A stretch of DNA of 43,683 bases from Clostridia bacterium (GTDB taxonomy: Bacteria > Bacillota > Clostridia > Oscillospirales > CAG-272): contig JAFUQU010000004.1 of assembly GCA_017472255.1 (NCBI GenBank), forward strand, positions 1-43,683, read 5' to 3'. The first letter of the stretch is position 1; every line of letters begins with the position of its first letter. A model generated the notes under the pieces. It had not been told where the DNA came from. It worked only from the letters and a program-made list of their open reading frames with translations, and ran no database searches. A program made the position numbers and the translations under genes. Positions 1 to 8,571 of the stretch are shown here, piece after piece.

Positions 1-1
1 C

Positions 2-112
2 TTGGAACACCTTAACCGCGAAATCGTGGAAACGCTGATTGATTACATATCTATCGGCAAGCGAATCCCCGGAACAAGGAATGTTCCCATAGAAATTCAT
101 TGGAATTTCTGA
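2..112 (+). CDS. Large serine recombinase, C-terminal end (partial)
   Basis: Only the last 36 codons are in the window; the frame is open from base 2 and stops with TGA at 110-112. The tail reads LIDYISIGKR followed by PGTRNVPIEIHWNF. This resembles the C-terminus of large serine recombinases (resolvase/DNA-invertase family with recombinase and zinc-ribbon domains) carried by Firmicute integrative elements. Such enzymes integrate and excise the element and are often the last gene before its attachment site. The stop lies only about 15 bases before sequence matching cotJC, which fits this being the extreme end of an element inserted in cotJC. The catalytic domain is outside the window, so activity cannot be judged. 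Confidence 0.72.
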   Translation: MEHLNREIVETLIDYISIGKRIPGTRNVPIEIHWNF

Positions 113-127
113 AAAGTTTGTTCTTAT

Positions 128-358
128 ATGATTGCACCAGAAATGAAAGCTCGGACGACTTACGACAACATCCTGCGCCTGTCGGACGACCCGGATGTGA
201 ACGACGCCATCCGCTTCCTGCGTCAGCGGGAGATCGTACACTATCAGCGCTTCGGTGAGCTGCTGCGCAAGGTCACGGACGACATGGATTCGAAGAATTT
301 TTTCGCGATCAACCCGTCCTACGACTACGGGCAGAACTGCAAGCGCAATAACAAATAG
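128..358 (+). pseudogene. cotJC: cotJC spore coat / manganese catalase family, 5'-truncated remnant
   Basis: The 76-residue frame matches the C-terminal part of CotJC, a manganese-catalase-fold protein of the inner spore coat. Recognisable pieces are EMKARTTYDNI, DDPDVNDAIRFLRQREIVHY, FGELLRKV and the DSKNFFAINPSYD tail. A full CotJC is about 190 residues, so roughly the first 110, including most metal ligands, are missing. The missing 5' part would lie beyond the element whose recombinase ends at 112. The ATG at 128 has no clear ribosome binding site and is probably an internal Met codon. I infer an insertionally inactivated gene, or one restored when the element excises. It is followed by a strong terminator. 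Confidence 0.72.
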
Positions 359-369
359 CCCACGACGTG

Positions 370-405
370 AAAAATCCCGTCCCCTTTTCCGGGACGGGAT
401 TTTTT
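370..405. terminator. Bidirectional intrinsic terminator
   Basis: A perfect 14-bp inverted repeat (370-383 and 391-404) has core ATCCCGTCCC / GGGACGGGAT, a 7-base loop and A/T runs at both ends. It sits between cotJC (+) and the ABC transporter (-), so it can terminate both convergent transcripts. Confidence 0.85.
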
Positions 406-421
406 CGTACATTGATGCGAA

Positions 422-3400
422 TTACTCGCTGCGCAGAGCGACGACGGGATCCTTTTTGGCGGCGCTTCTCGACGGAATGATGCCCGCGAAAAGCGTGAGA
501 ATTACGCTGATCGCCACCAACACCACACCTACCACAGGCGGCAGATAAGCGCTCAGATTGGGAATGCCGGTAAGATAGTGGATAATCGCGTTAATCGGGA
601 AGCAGAGCAGCGCCGTCACTACCACGCCCAACAGACCAGACGTGAAGCCGATGATCACCGTCTCCGCGTTGAACAGCCCCGATACATCCCGCTTGGACGC
701 ACCGATGGCGCGCAGGATGCCGATTTCCTTGGTGCGCTCCTGCACCGAGATCAGCGTGATCACACCGATCATAATCGACGATACCACCAGCGAAATGGCT
801 ACGAACGCGATGAGCACATAGGTAATCGCGTTGATGATCGTCGTCACCGAGGACATCATCAGCCCCACATAATCGGTGTAGCTGATGCGCGACAGATCGT
901 CCACCGTTTCATTATAGGCGGCGATGGCATCCTCGATCACGTCCTTGTTTTCAAAGGAGGACGCATAGATGTTGATGGACGTGGGGGAGTCCAGATCCAC
1001 ATATCCCATCTTTGTCAGATTATCCTCGTAAGTCGAGCTGGAGAAGGACAGCACTTCATCGTGATAGAGCGCGCACTGCTCGGTGGTGTAGGTCTTCATC
1101 GCCATATCCAGCGCGGCGGACAGCTGTTCGGTGGTCATGGCGGCCATCTGCTGCGCGACCTGAGCGGCGAACTGCGCCTTTACCTGTTCGCCCACCATCT
1201 GACCGAACAGCTCGTTCATTTCCTCGTCGGTCATGGCGGTGATGTAGGATGAAATCTCGCCTTCGTTCATGCCGGTCTGCTGTACCAGCGCCGCAATCAT
1301 GGTGGTGTTCATATTCTCGCGGGTCATGCCGCCCATGGTCTGTGCAACGGCGGCGGACAGCTGCTCCTCACTGGGAATACTCATGATGTCGATATAGGTC
1401 TGCGCCTTTCCGGCGGTATCCAGATTATCGATGTAGGCGCGGAACTCGTTCTCTTTTTCTTCATCGGACAGGCTGCCGGTGGTCTCCTGGAAGGGCAGGC
1501 CGGTGAAGATATCGGTGGCGGGATCGTCCAGCTGCGCCTGAATGGCAGCGGAATTCTTGGCGTTTTCGATGACATACTCGGTCAGCTTGCTTGTATATCC
1601 GATGGAGCCGGTGAGCATGGCGGAGACGGCGTCCTCGTTGGGACGGATGATTCCCACTACCTTCAGCGGAATGCCGTTGTCATACAGATAACGGATGCCC
1701 GCGTCGCTGTCCCGCAGATCGGTGTAGAGACCGGTCTTCTCGTCCAGCGTGTAGCAGTCCGAATTGAGGATGACGCGGAACTCCATATCGCAGATTTCTT
1801 CGTATGTCCATTTGTTCTGCTCGATTTCCAGCTCGGTTCCGTTCAGCGCGGCGTCGGCCAGCTTGTCAATATCCTCCTTGGATTTCAGACCCAGAGCGTA
1901 CAGCGACATATCGTCCAGCTCGTTGTTCTCGTCAAGCACCAGCACGATTTCGTTGTAAGCGTTCGGCCAGGAGCCGTAGATCACGTCATACTGCTTTTCC
2001 AGCAGCGGGCTGATCAGGCTGCCGTTATCGCCGGAAAGCATCTCCTGCCACGTGGAACGGCTGCCTCCCATGGAAGACATACTCGACATCATGGATGAGC
2101 TGCCCGAGGCGGTCTCCATCATGGAGGCCATGCTCATGCCGAAGTAATCGGTCATCAGCTCCTGCATCAGCGACTGGGAGTCAGAGGGAATGATGCTGCC
2201 GTCCACATTCTTCGTATAGACCAGCAAATCCAGATCATAGGTGTACTGCACGCCGCTGACTGCTTCATGCAGCCCGGATTTGCTTTCCTCATCGGCACGC
2301 TGGGCTTCGATGTAGGTCTTGAATGCCGCCAGATCGTTCTCGGTGGTTTCCAGCGAATTCAGAGCGTTCAGCATTTCGTAAAGCATAGCCTTCTGGTAAA
2401 CCGCGTCGTTCTCATGGCTGCCCAGCGATTCCGCCTTGCCCATGAAGGTGGTCAGCAGACTGCCCATATCCAGATGCTTCGCCTGCAAAGTCAGCGGGTA
2501 GGAGGAGAGGGTGTCCTCCTGCACGGTGTTGATATAGGTCGTCATACCCTGGGAGACGGCGAAGATCAGCGCGATGCCGATGATGCCGATGCTTCCCGCG
2601 AAGGAGGTCAGCAGGGTGCGTCCTTTCTTGGTGAACAGATTCTTCAGCGACAGACCGAAGGAGGTGATGGGCGACATGGAGGGCTTCTTCCCGGCAGAGG
2701 ATTCGGCGGCGCGATCCAGCGAATGTGCCGCTTCCAGTTCGTCGGCGGTCAGCGGGGCGCTGTCGTTCACCAGCTCGCCATCCAGCATACGGATGATGCG
2801 GGTGGAATAGCGCTCGGCCAGCTCGGGATTGTGTGTAACCATGATAACCAGACGGTCTTTGGCGATTTCCTTGAGGATTTCCATGACCTGAACGCTGGTT
2901 TCGGTGTCCAGCGCGCCGGTAGGTTCGTCGGCAAGGATGATGTCCGGGTTGTTGACGATAGCGCGGGCGATGGCTACGCGCTGCATCTGTCCGCCGGACA
3001 TTTCGCCGGGACGTTTGTTCAGCTGGGTTTCCAGTCCCACACGTTCCAGCGCTTCCTTCGCGCGTCTGCGGCGCTCCGACTTGGAGACGCCGGAAAGGGT
3101 GAGCGCCAGCTCCACGTTCTGGAGCACGGTCTGATGGGGAATCAGGTTGTAGCTCTGGAAAACGAAGCCGATGGAATGATTGCGGTAGGTGTCCCAGTCC
3201 CGGTCGCGGAAATCCTTGGTGGAACGACCGTTGATGATCAGATCGCCGTCGGTGTACTGATCGAGACCGCCGATGATGTTCAGCATGGTGGTTTTGCCGC
3301 AGCCTGAGGGACCTAGGATCGACACGAATTCGCTGGCGCGGAATTGCAGGTCGATGCCTTTCAGCGCATGGACAGTGCCGTCGCCGGCGGGATAGTCCTT

Positions 3401-3424
3401 CCGTATGTGTTTCAATTCAAGCAT
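422..3424 (-). CDS. MacB-type ABC transporter, fused ATPase and FtsX-like permease
   Basis: This is a 1000-residue single-chain transporter. Residues 1-225 are an ABC ATPase of the MacB/LolD class: Walker A GPSGCGKT at 38-45, signature MSGGQMQR at about 142, Walker B IILADEP at 162-168. A first membrane helix follows at about 268-290 ([16 protein letters not shown]). A long Met/Ser/acid-rich extracytoplasmic region spans about 295-840, then three membrane helices of the FtsX/MacB permease domain ending in [16 protein letters not shown]. Known family members are mechanotransmission exporters of peptides, lipoproteins or antibiotics; the substrate here is unknown. The extracytoplasmic part is larger than in Gram-negative MacB, as is common in clostridial versions. 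No membrane-fusion partner is nearby. Start ATG at 3424, with purine-rich AAAGAAAGGAAC upstream. Confidence 0.88.
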   Translation of the reverse strand: MLELKHIRKDYPAGDGTVHALKGIDLQFRASEFVSILGPSGCGKTTMLNIIGGLDQYTDGDLIINGRSTKDFRDRDWDTYRNHSIGFVFQSYNLIPHQTVLQNVELALTLSGVSKSERRRRAKEALERVGLETQLNKRPGEMSGGQMQRVAIARAIVNNPDIILADEPTGALDTETSVQVMEILKEIAKDRLVIMVTHNPELAERYSTRIIRMLDGELVNDSAPLTADELEAAHSLDRAAESSAGKKPSMSPITSFGLSLKNLFTKKGRTLLTSFAGSIGIIGIALIFAVSQGMTTYINTVQEDTLSSYPLTLQAKHLDMGSLLTTFMGKAESLGSHENDAVYQKAMLYEMLNALNSLETTENDLAAFKTYIEAQRADEESKSGLHEAVSGVQYTYDLDLLVYTKNVDGSIIPSDSQSLMQELMTDYFGMSMASMMETASGSSSMMSSMSSMGGSRSTWQEMLSGDNGSLISPLLEKQYDVIYGSWPNAYNEIVLVLDENNELDDMSLYALGLKSKEDIDKLADAALNGTELEIEQNKWTYEEICDMEFRVILNSDCYTLDEKTGLYTDLRDSDAGIRYLYDNGIPLKVVGIIRPNEDAVSAMLTGSIGYTSKLTEYVIENAKNSAAIQAQLDDPATDIFTGLPFQETTGSLSDEEKENEFRAYIDNLDTAGKAQTYIDIMSIPSEEQLSAAVAQTMGGMTRENMNTTMIAALVQQTGMNEGEISSYITAMTDEEMNELFGQMVGEQVKAQFAAQVAQQMAAMTTEQLSAALDMAMKTYTTEQCALYHDEVLSFSSSTYEDNLTKMGYVDLDSPTSINIYASSFENKDVIEDAIAAYNETVDDLSRISYTDYVGLMMSSVTTIINAITYVLIAFVAISLVVSSIMIGVITLISVQERTKEIGILRAIGASKRDVSGLFNAETVIIGFTSGLLGVVVTALLCFPINAIIHYLTGIPNLSAYLPPVVGVVLVAISVILTLFAGIIPSRSAAKKDPVVALRSE

Positions 3425-3651
3425 GGAGAGGTGAATGTTCCTTTCTTTCAGGTTTGTTTTATGATTTTGTTATGTACTCAGAAGATTTGATGTGTAGTGA
3501 ATAAGTAAAATTATAACACACAGATGTGTATACTCATGGGAGAGAAAGTGAATTTTCTATAATTATTTTTAACATTTCCATGAAGACTTTAACGATAGAA
3601 TAAAAAGCAGAATATTGGTCTAAATGTTCTGGTACGAATTTTTGAAACCTA

Positions 3652-3680
3652 TTGCAATGGGGATTTATGTACGATATAAT
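3652..3680 (+). promoter_or_regulatory. Sigma-A-type promoter of the carbohydrate operon
   Basis: A -35 TTGCAA (3652-3657) and -10 TATAAT (3675-3680) are separated by exactly 17 bp, 36 bp before the first operon gene. Two GTACGA half-sites (3632-3637 and 3669-3674) flank the -35, the second abutting the -10. They may be operator half-sites for the AraR-like regulator at 9648. Confidence 0.7.
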
Positions 3681-3715
3681 TTATACAGAACCTGATTTTC
3701 AAAGGAGGCATTCCC

Positions 3716-5977
3716 ATGAAACTCACACTGATCCGTCCCTCCCATGCACATAACGCCTATGCCATCGCCGCTGACACCTTCGCAGCGCTGGCAGCGCAGG
3801 TCGGCGGGGCAGAGGTGTCGGTGATCACCGACCTCGACCCGATTCCCGCCGATACACCGCTGGTCGTCATAGGCAGCGACGCGGTGAATCATTTTGCCGC
3901 CGACCTCTATTTTTCGCGTAGAATCGACGGCTTCAGCATCCGTTACTGCACCGACGATTACTGCATCCGCACGCAGGAAATCGACGGGCGCCCCGTCCTC
4001 TTTCTTGCAGGCGGGCGTCCCCGTTCGCAGATTTACGCGGTCTACCGCTACTTCGAGAAATTCTGCGGCTGTCGCTGGTTCTGGGACGGCGACCGGATTC
4101 CGTCCTGCGAGCTGCCGCTGGCGGGTGTTGATCTGGTTGAATCCCCCCGCTTCGAATATCGCGGACTGCGCTATTTCGCCCACCGAAGCCTCCACCGCTT
4201 TCAGGCGGAACATTGGAGTCTGGAGGACTGGCAGCATGAAATCGACTGGATCCTGAAAAAGCGGCTGAACCTGTTCATGCTGCGCATCGGTCTGGACGAC
4301 ATCTTTCAGAAGGCGTTCCCGGATATCGTGTCCTATCCCGATCGGGACAACCCCCTACCGGAGGCTGGCCCGGGTTACGATGACCGCACGCTTTTCTGGT
4401 CGCTGGAATATCGCGGCGAGCTTCGAAAAAAGCTGCTGGCTTACGCCTTCGAGCGCGACCTGATGCACCCGGAGGACTGCGGCACCATGACCCACTGGTA
4501 TTCCCGCACGCCCATCGATTTTCTGGATCGTATGAAGCCCGAGCTGCTGTCCGGTCAGCAGGGCGGCCCCTATCGTGAGAAGACCGGCATGGTCTGGGAT
4601 ATCCGAAAGGATGAAAATCTGGACAATTATTTCAAACTGACCGACACCCACGTGAAGGAATACGGCAAGCCCGAGCTGTTCCACACCATCGGTCTTGCGG
4701 AACGCAGCTATTCCAGCGACCGGGAAGAAAATATGCGGTTGAAGCTGAATGTCTACCGCCGCATCGCGTCCCACCTGAAAGAGAAGTATCCGAACGCGCC
4801 CCTTCTGATTGCCAGCTGGGATTTGTGGATGTTCTATACCCCGGAGGAGGTGCAGCGGCTGGTGGCTGAGCTTGACCCGTCCCAGTCGATCATCCTCGAC
4901 TACACCTCCGATACGACCCGGGAGAGCAACTTTACAAACTGGGGTGTTCTCGGCAAATTCCCGTGGATTTTCGGCATTTTCAGCGGCTACGAGCCGAACA
5001 GCGAGATTCGTGGCTATTACGAGTTGACCAACGAGCGGATTCAAATTGCTAAGAACGATCCGATGTGTAAGGGCGTCATCCTCTGGCCGGAGCTGTCCCA
5101 CGGCGATACGCTGATTACCGAGTATTTGGCGCGGAACGCTTGGGACGCGGACACGCTGTCCATCGCCGACACGGTAGACACCTACTGCCGCGATCGTTAT
5201 GCCGCCGACGATTATGATAGGATGGCGGCGATCTGGCGGGATTTCATGCCGATTGTGCAGATGCGGGCGTGGAGCGTGGACGAGACCATATGGCATCATG
5301 GCAGCGATACCTTTGCGGTGCTTCGGGAGCGTGCGAAGTTCGACGGCAAGCCCAGCCCTTATACCGGCAGAAGCCCCGAAGAAGCCGCCGCTCATCAGGC
5401 GGAAGCGGTACGTGTGCTGAACGGGCTGGCGGCGCTGGAGGTGTCCGACGAGTTCCTGCGCCGGGATGTATGCGACATCGCCCGGACGGTGCTGGGACGC
5501 TATGTGGACTGTGCCATCCGTCTATGCGAGGTGCTGTACGGGAAAAAGGATTCGTATCTGTCCGACGCCATGGACGCCGCTGTCAGCCTGATGAAGGCAC
5601 TGCGCGACCTGCTGGCGGCTCATGAGGATTACTCGCTGCTTGACAGCCTGAACCGCCTGCGCGCCGTTACCGACACCAATCCGAACTTCGAAATCACCCT
5701 CAAACGCAATGCCGAGAACAACTACTGCCGCTCGTACATCTACGAAAACGCCGCTTATCTCTACCTGCCAGAGATGGAAATTCTTTTCGACGAGGTGAAG
5801 AAAGCCGCTGCGTCCGGGGCTGACATCCACCGGGGCGCCGTGAATTCACGGATGGAAGCGAACCGGGAGCGGTTCTGGAGTACGCCGCTGGCAGTTATGA
5901 ATCAAGCCGATAAGCCCGCCCTGCGTCAGGTGCTTTCCGACGCGGCGGAGATCATCGAAAAAATCAAATTTATATAA
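3716..5977 (+). CDS. GH89-like glycoside hydrolase (alpha-N-acetylglucosaminidase-like)
   Basis: 753 residues, first gene of the operon, with a strong AAAGGAGG site 8 bases before ATG. Residues 1-130 look like the small alpha/beta domain preceding the barrel in GH20/GH67/GH89-type enzymes, ending in YRYFEKFCGCRWFWDGDRIP. The central part has the GH89-like blocks WQHEIDWILKKRLNLFML (about 175), FHTIGLAERSYS (about 320), LLIASWDLWMF (about 365) and a paired ILDYTSDTT / GVLGKFPWIFGIFSG stretch (about 395-425). A helical C-terminal domain follows. GH89 enzymes remove terminal alpha-linked GlcNAc, for example from mucin or heparan-type glycans. The match is distant, so another inverting or retaining family is possible. 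No signal peptide is seen, which suggests action in the cytoplasm on imported oligosaccharides. Confidence 0.55.
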   Translation: MKLTLIRPSHAHNAYAIAADTFAALAAQVGGAEVSVITDLDPIPADTPLVVIGSDAVNHFAADLYFSRRIDGFSIRYCTDDYCIRTQEIDGRPVLFLAGGRPRSQIYAVYRYFEKFCGCRWFWDGDRIPSCELPLAGVDLVESPRFEYRGLRYFAHRSLHRFQAEHWSLEDWQHEIDWILKKRLNLFMLRIGLDDIFQKAFPDIVSYPDRDNPLPEAGPGYDDRTLFWSLEYRGELRKKLLAYAFERDLMHPEDCGTMTHWYSRTPIDFLDRMKPELLSGQQGGPYREKTGMVWDIRKDENLDNYFKLTDTHVKEYGKPELFHTIGLAERSYSSDREENMRLKLNVYRRIASHLKEKYPNAPLLIASWDLWMFYTPEEVQRLVAELDPSQSIILDYTSDTTRESNFTNWGVLGKFPWIFGIFSGYEPNSEIRGYYELTNERIQIAKNDPMCKGVILWPELSHGDTLITEYLARNAWDADTLSIADTVDTYCRDRYAADDYDRMAAIWRDFMPIVQMRAWSVDETIWHHGSDTFAVLRERAKFDGKPSPYTGRSPEEAAAHQAEAVRVLNGLAALEVSDEFLRRDVCDIARTVLGRYVDCAIRLCEVLYGKKDSYLSDAMDAAVSLMKALRDLLAAHEDYSLLDSLNRLRAVTDTNPNFEITLKRNAENNYCRSYIYENAAYLYLPEMEILFDEVKKAAASGADIHRGAVNSRMEANRERFWSTPLAVMNQADKPALRQVLSDAAEIIEKIKFI

Positions 5978-5989
5978 GGAGCAACACAA

Positions 5990-7021
5990 ATGTCCATCAA
6001 ACACACCGCCGTCAGCTATTACGGCATGAACTACGAGGAGCACGCCCGCGCCGACTTCAAGGAGATGCTGGAGCACGGCTGCGACACCGTTATTCTCGCT
6101 ATCACCGAATTCGACATGGATTTCTGGTTTCCCAACCTGAACAACATCATCAAGGCTGCCCACGACGTAGGTTTGCGCTGCATTGCCGACCTGTGGGGCA
6201 TCGGCAAATATTTCGGCGGCGAACAGGTCAGCCTGTTTTTGCAGAATAACATCCACAACCGTCAGGTTTCCGCCTTCACCGGTGAGCCGCTGAATGCCGC
6301 CTGCTTCAACACGGCGTCCTTCCGCGACTATTTCAAGCGGCTGGCGGTGAAAATCGCCGAGAACACCGAGATCGACGGCTTCTTCTGGGACGAGCCGCAC
6401 TACGCGCTGCCCAAATCCTACGCCTCCATTACCGGCGGCGCGGGCGAAGACTGGGCCTGCCGCTGCCCGGTCTGCCAGAAAAAGTTTGCCGATTACTATG
6501 GCTACGAAATGCCAAAGCTGATGACCGACGACGTGAAGCAGTTTCGCTGGCGGGAGGCGCTGAACATTCTTGTGGATACCTCGAAGGCGATCAAGGAAGT
6601 CAACCCGAAGCTGGAAATCACCTGCTGCGTCCATGCCACGCTGAATACATACTACGTCACCGAGCTGCGGGGCTACGACAATTGGGATGCCGTCGCTGCC
6701 TGCCCGTATTTCGATGTCTTTTCCACCACGATCATCAACTGGGAGCTGCCGGAATCCTTCTTCCGCGACATCACCGAGCGCACCGTGAATATCGCGAAGA
6801 AGTACGGCAAGGAGTCGGAGCGCTGGCTCATGGGCTACAACAAGCGTCCCGCCGACTGGAACCAGATCGACCGGATTGTCGATCTCTACGATTCGCTGGG
6901 CGTGGATCGCCTCGGCACATGGACCTATCGCGGCGGCTACGGCACGTCGGTGGCGGCGAAGGATCCCATCGCACTGTGGGAGAAAATCGGCGAGAATTAC
7001 AGACGGGTTCTGAAGAAATAA
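5990..7021 (+). CDS. TIM-barrel glycoside hydrolase-like protein, family unrecognised
   Basis: 343 residues, 12 bases after the GH89-like gene, with AAGGAG upstream of the ATG. The order of short blocks fits a (beta/alpha)8 glycosidase: YYGMNYEEHARADFKEM near the N-terminus, CDTVILAITEFDMDFWF, GLRCIADLWG, and DGFFWDEPHY at about 120-130. In the last, an Asp/Glu pair closes a strand, as in the catalytic positions of clan-A-like hydrolases. LEITCCVHATLN and the final RLGTWTYRGG look like later strands. A short Cys cluster, CRCPVCQKKF at about 157-166, follows the putative catalytic strand. I do not recognise a CAZy family and do not assign a substrate. Position between a glycosidase and a sugar isomerase suggests a role in the same oligosaccharide pathway. 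Confidence 0.6.
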   Translation: MSIKHTAVSYYGMNYEEHARADFKEMLEHGCDTVILAITEFDMDFWFPNLNNIIKAAHDVGLRCIADLWGIGKYFGGEQVSLFLQNNIHNRQVSAFTGEPLNAACFNTASFRDYFKRLAVKIAENTEIDGFFWDEPHYALPKSYASITGGAGEDWACRCPVCQKKFADYYGYEMPKLMTDDVKQFRWREALNILVDTSKAIKEVNPKLEITCCVHATLNTYYVTELRGYDNWDAVAACPYFDVFSTTIINWELPESFFRDITERTVNIAKKYGKESERWLMGYNKRPADWNQIDRIVDLYDSLGVDRLGTWTYRGGYGTSVAAKDPIALWEKIGENYRRVLKK

Positions 7022-7034
7022 GGAGGATTTTACC

Positions 7035-7784
7035 ATGCAGGATTTCGGATACTACGCAAAAATTCTGGCGAACCTGGAGCAGGTCAACGCCACACAGGAG
7101 CCTAACATCGACGCGGCGGCAAAGCTGATGGCGGATGCCATCGCCGACGACCGGCTGATTCATATCTACGGCGGCGGCGGTCACACCACCCTTCCGGTGG
7201 GTGAGATGTTCTTCCGGGCGGGCGGACTGGCCAACATCGACCCGGTGATGGAGCCGGCGCTATCGGTGTTCAATCAGGCGCTGAAATATCTGGAGCTGGA
7301 ACGTACCGTAAACTTCGGCGCGTCCATCATGAAGTATTATCAGCTGAAAAAGGATGACGTGCTGATCATCTTCCACAACATCGGCATCAACCCCGCCACC
7401 ATTGACGCGGCGGAAGAAGCCAAAAAGGCGGGCGCGAAGATTATCGCCGTGTCCAGCTCCTACTGGCAGGAGGAAATGCCGAAGGATCACTTTATCCGCC
7501 ATCCCTCGGGCAAGAATTTGTTTGATCTGGCGGACGTCTGCATCGACGACTTCAATCCCGTTGGCGACGCTGCCGTGACCATCGAAAGCTTCGGCACGCC
7601 TATCGCGCCCATTTCCAATATCGTTGACTTTTACATTGCCCATATGCTGGAAATTAAGACGGTGGCCGAATGCGTTCGCCGGGGAATTACGCCTCCGGTA
7701 TGGTCCAGCGCCAACGTTCCCGGCGGCGATGAAAAGAATGCTGCGCTGATTGAAAAATACCGTCCACGCGTGAAGATGCTTTAA
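7035..7784 (+). CDS. SIS-domain sugar isomerase-like protein (UPF0309 type)
   Basis: 249 residues after a GGAGG site. The sequence carries a SIS phosphosugar-binding fold: helical N-terminus, then LIHIYGGGGHTTLPVGEMFF at about 36, DDVLIIFHNIGINPATIDAA at about 112, and AKIIAVSSSYWQEEMP at about 134. This arrangement is typical of the UPF0309 / sugar-isomerase-domain group related to MurNAc-6-P etherase and GmhA-type isomerases. SIS proteins bind or isomerise phosphosugars, or regulate genes in response to them. No DNA-binding domain is present, so an enzyme acting on a sugar phosphate is likelier. It is co-transcribed with two glycosidase-like genes and a dehydrogenase; the exact reaction is unknown. 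Confidence 0.8.
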   Translation: MQDFGYYAKILANLEQVNATQEPNIDAAAKLMADAIADDRLIHIYGGGGHTTLPVGEMFFRAGGLANIDPVMEPALSVFNQALKYLELERTVNFGASIMKYYQLKKDDVLIIFHNIGINPATIDAAEEAKKAGAKIIAVSSSYWQEEMPKDHFIRHPSGKNLFDLADVCIDDFNPVGDAAVTIESFGTPIAPISNIVDFYIAHMLEIKTVAECVRRGITPPVWSSANVPGGDEKNAALIEKYRPRVKML

Positions 7785-7865
7785 TTGAGACTGATAGGAC
7801 ATCTGTATGGGCTTGATTTCGGGCGACCGCACGCGGTCTATGCAAATGTGGAAAGGAAGAATATC

Positions 7866-8561
7866 ATGTTACAGGAAAAACTTAATCTACTGCTGACCAA
7901 ATACGCGGTCGGCACCGCCGCCGCTATCGACGGGAGCGGCGAGACCGTCGCCATCGACGGCACTGTTTACCCGTTGCTCCCCCATCGCGTGGAACGCCGT
8001 TTCACCGAAATGCGCAAAATGCTTACCGATGGCACAGTCAACGGTTTGAGCGCCCTGCGCGCCGGACGGGTCGATCATCCCGACGTTCCGCTGGAAAAGC
8101 TCGTCCGCCGGGAGCTGGATATCTGCCGGTATCTTACCGGCAGCGAGGCGGTTTCGCTGACCGCCTATGTCCGGGATAACCGGGCGGCGAACCTGATTGT
8201 CAACATGGCAAGCGGAGTGGTTTGCTCCATTGAGGTTGCCAACACGCTGCCGGCTTATGCACAACCTGTGGATAAGCACGAAGGCATCGGCTCTCAGGGC
8301 TTCGTCTGCGACAAGGTGGTGGACACGCAGGCGCAGCAAAGCTCGATCTACCTCTTTGCCGGGGACGCCGAGACCTACACCGACGTGGATTTTGAGCTGT
8401 ACGGGCTGGACGCCGATGCGGTTGCCGCGGTTCGCGCCGCCTTCGCGCTGGCGAAGGACGCCGCGCTGCGCGAGCAGACGCTGGCTGACAGCGCCGTGCT
8501 TGATCGGATGATGGACGCGGTAAAACAGTCCGCAGCCACCGGTAAAAATGTAAAGCTGTGA
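7866..8561 (+). CDS. Stand-alone Gfo/Idh/MocA C-terminal-domain-like protein
   Basis: 231 residues. ATG at 7866 is chosen because GAAAGGAAG sits just upstream; the frame is open further upstream without a ribosome site. No Rossmann fold or nucleotide-binding glycine motif is seen. The middle part (RRELDICRYLTGSEAVSLTA, then ANLIVNMASGVVCSIEVANT) resembles the substrate-binding/oligomerisation domain of Gfo/Idh/MocA dehydrogenases, where a conserved His/Asp helix is followed by a beta-sheet with a 'G-V-x-x-I/L-E' strand. The C-terminal stretch (about 170-231) is Ala-rich helical. The next gene encodes a complete Gfo/Idh/MocA oxidoreductase, so this may be a non-catalytic or partner subunit. 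It could also be an unrelated conserved hypothetical. Confidence 0.6.
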   Translation: MLQEKLNLLLTKYAVGTAAAIDGSGETVAIDGTVYPLLPHRVERRFTEMRKMLTDGTVNGLSALRAGRVDHPDVPLEKLVRRELDICRYLTGSEAVSLTAYVRDNRAANLIVNMASGVVCSIEVANTLPAYAQPVDKHEGIGSQGFVCDKVVDTQAQQSSIYLFAGDAETYTDVDFELYGLDADAVAAVRAAFALAKDAALREQTLADSAVLDRMMDAVKQSAATGKNVKL

Positions 8562-8571
8562 GGTGAAAGAG

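Noticed and set aside
2267..3307. 346-codon plus-strand frame
   Set aside because: It is antisense to the ABC ATPase domain, which has Walker A, signature and Walker B motifs in the minus frame.
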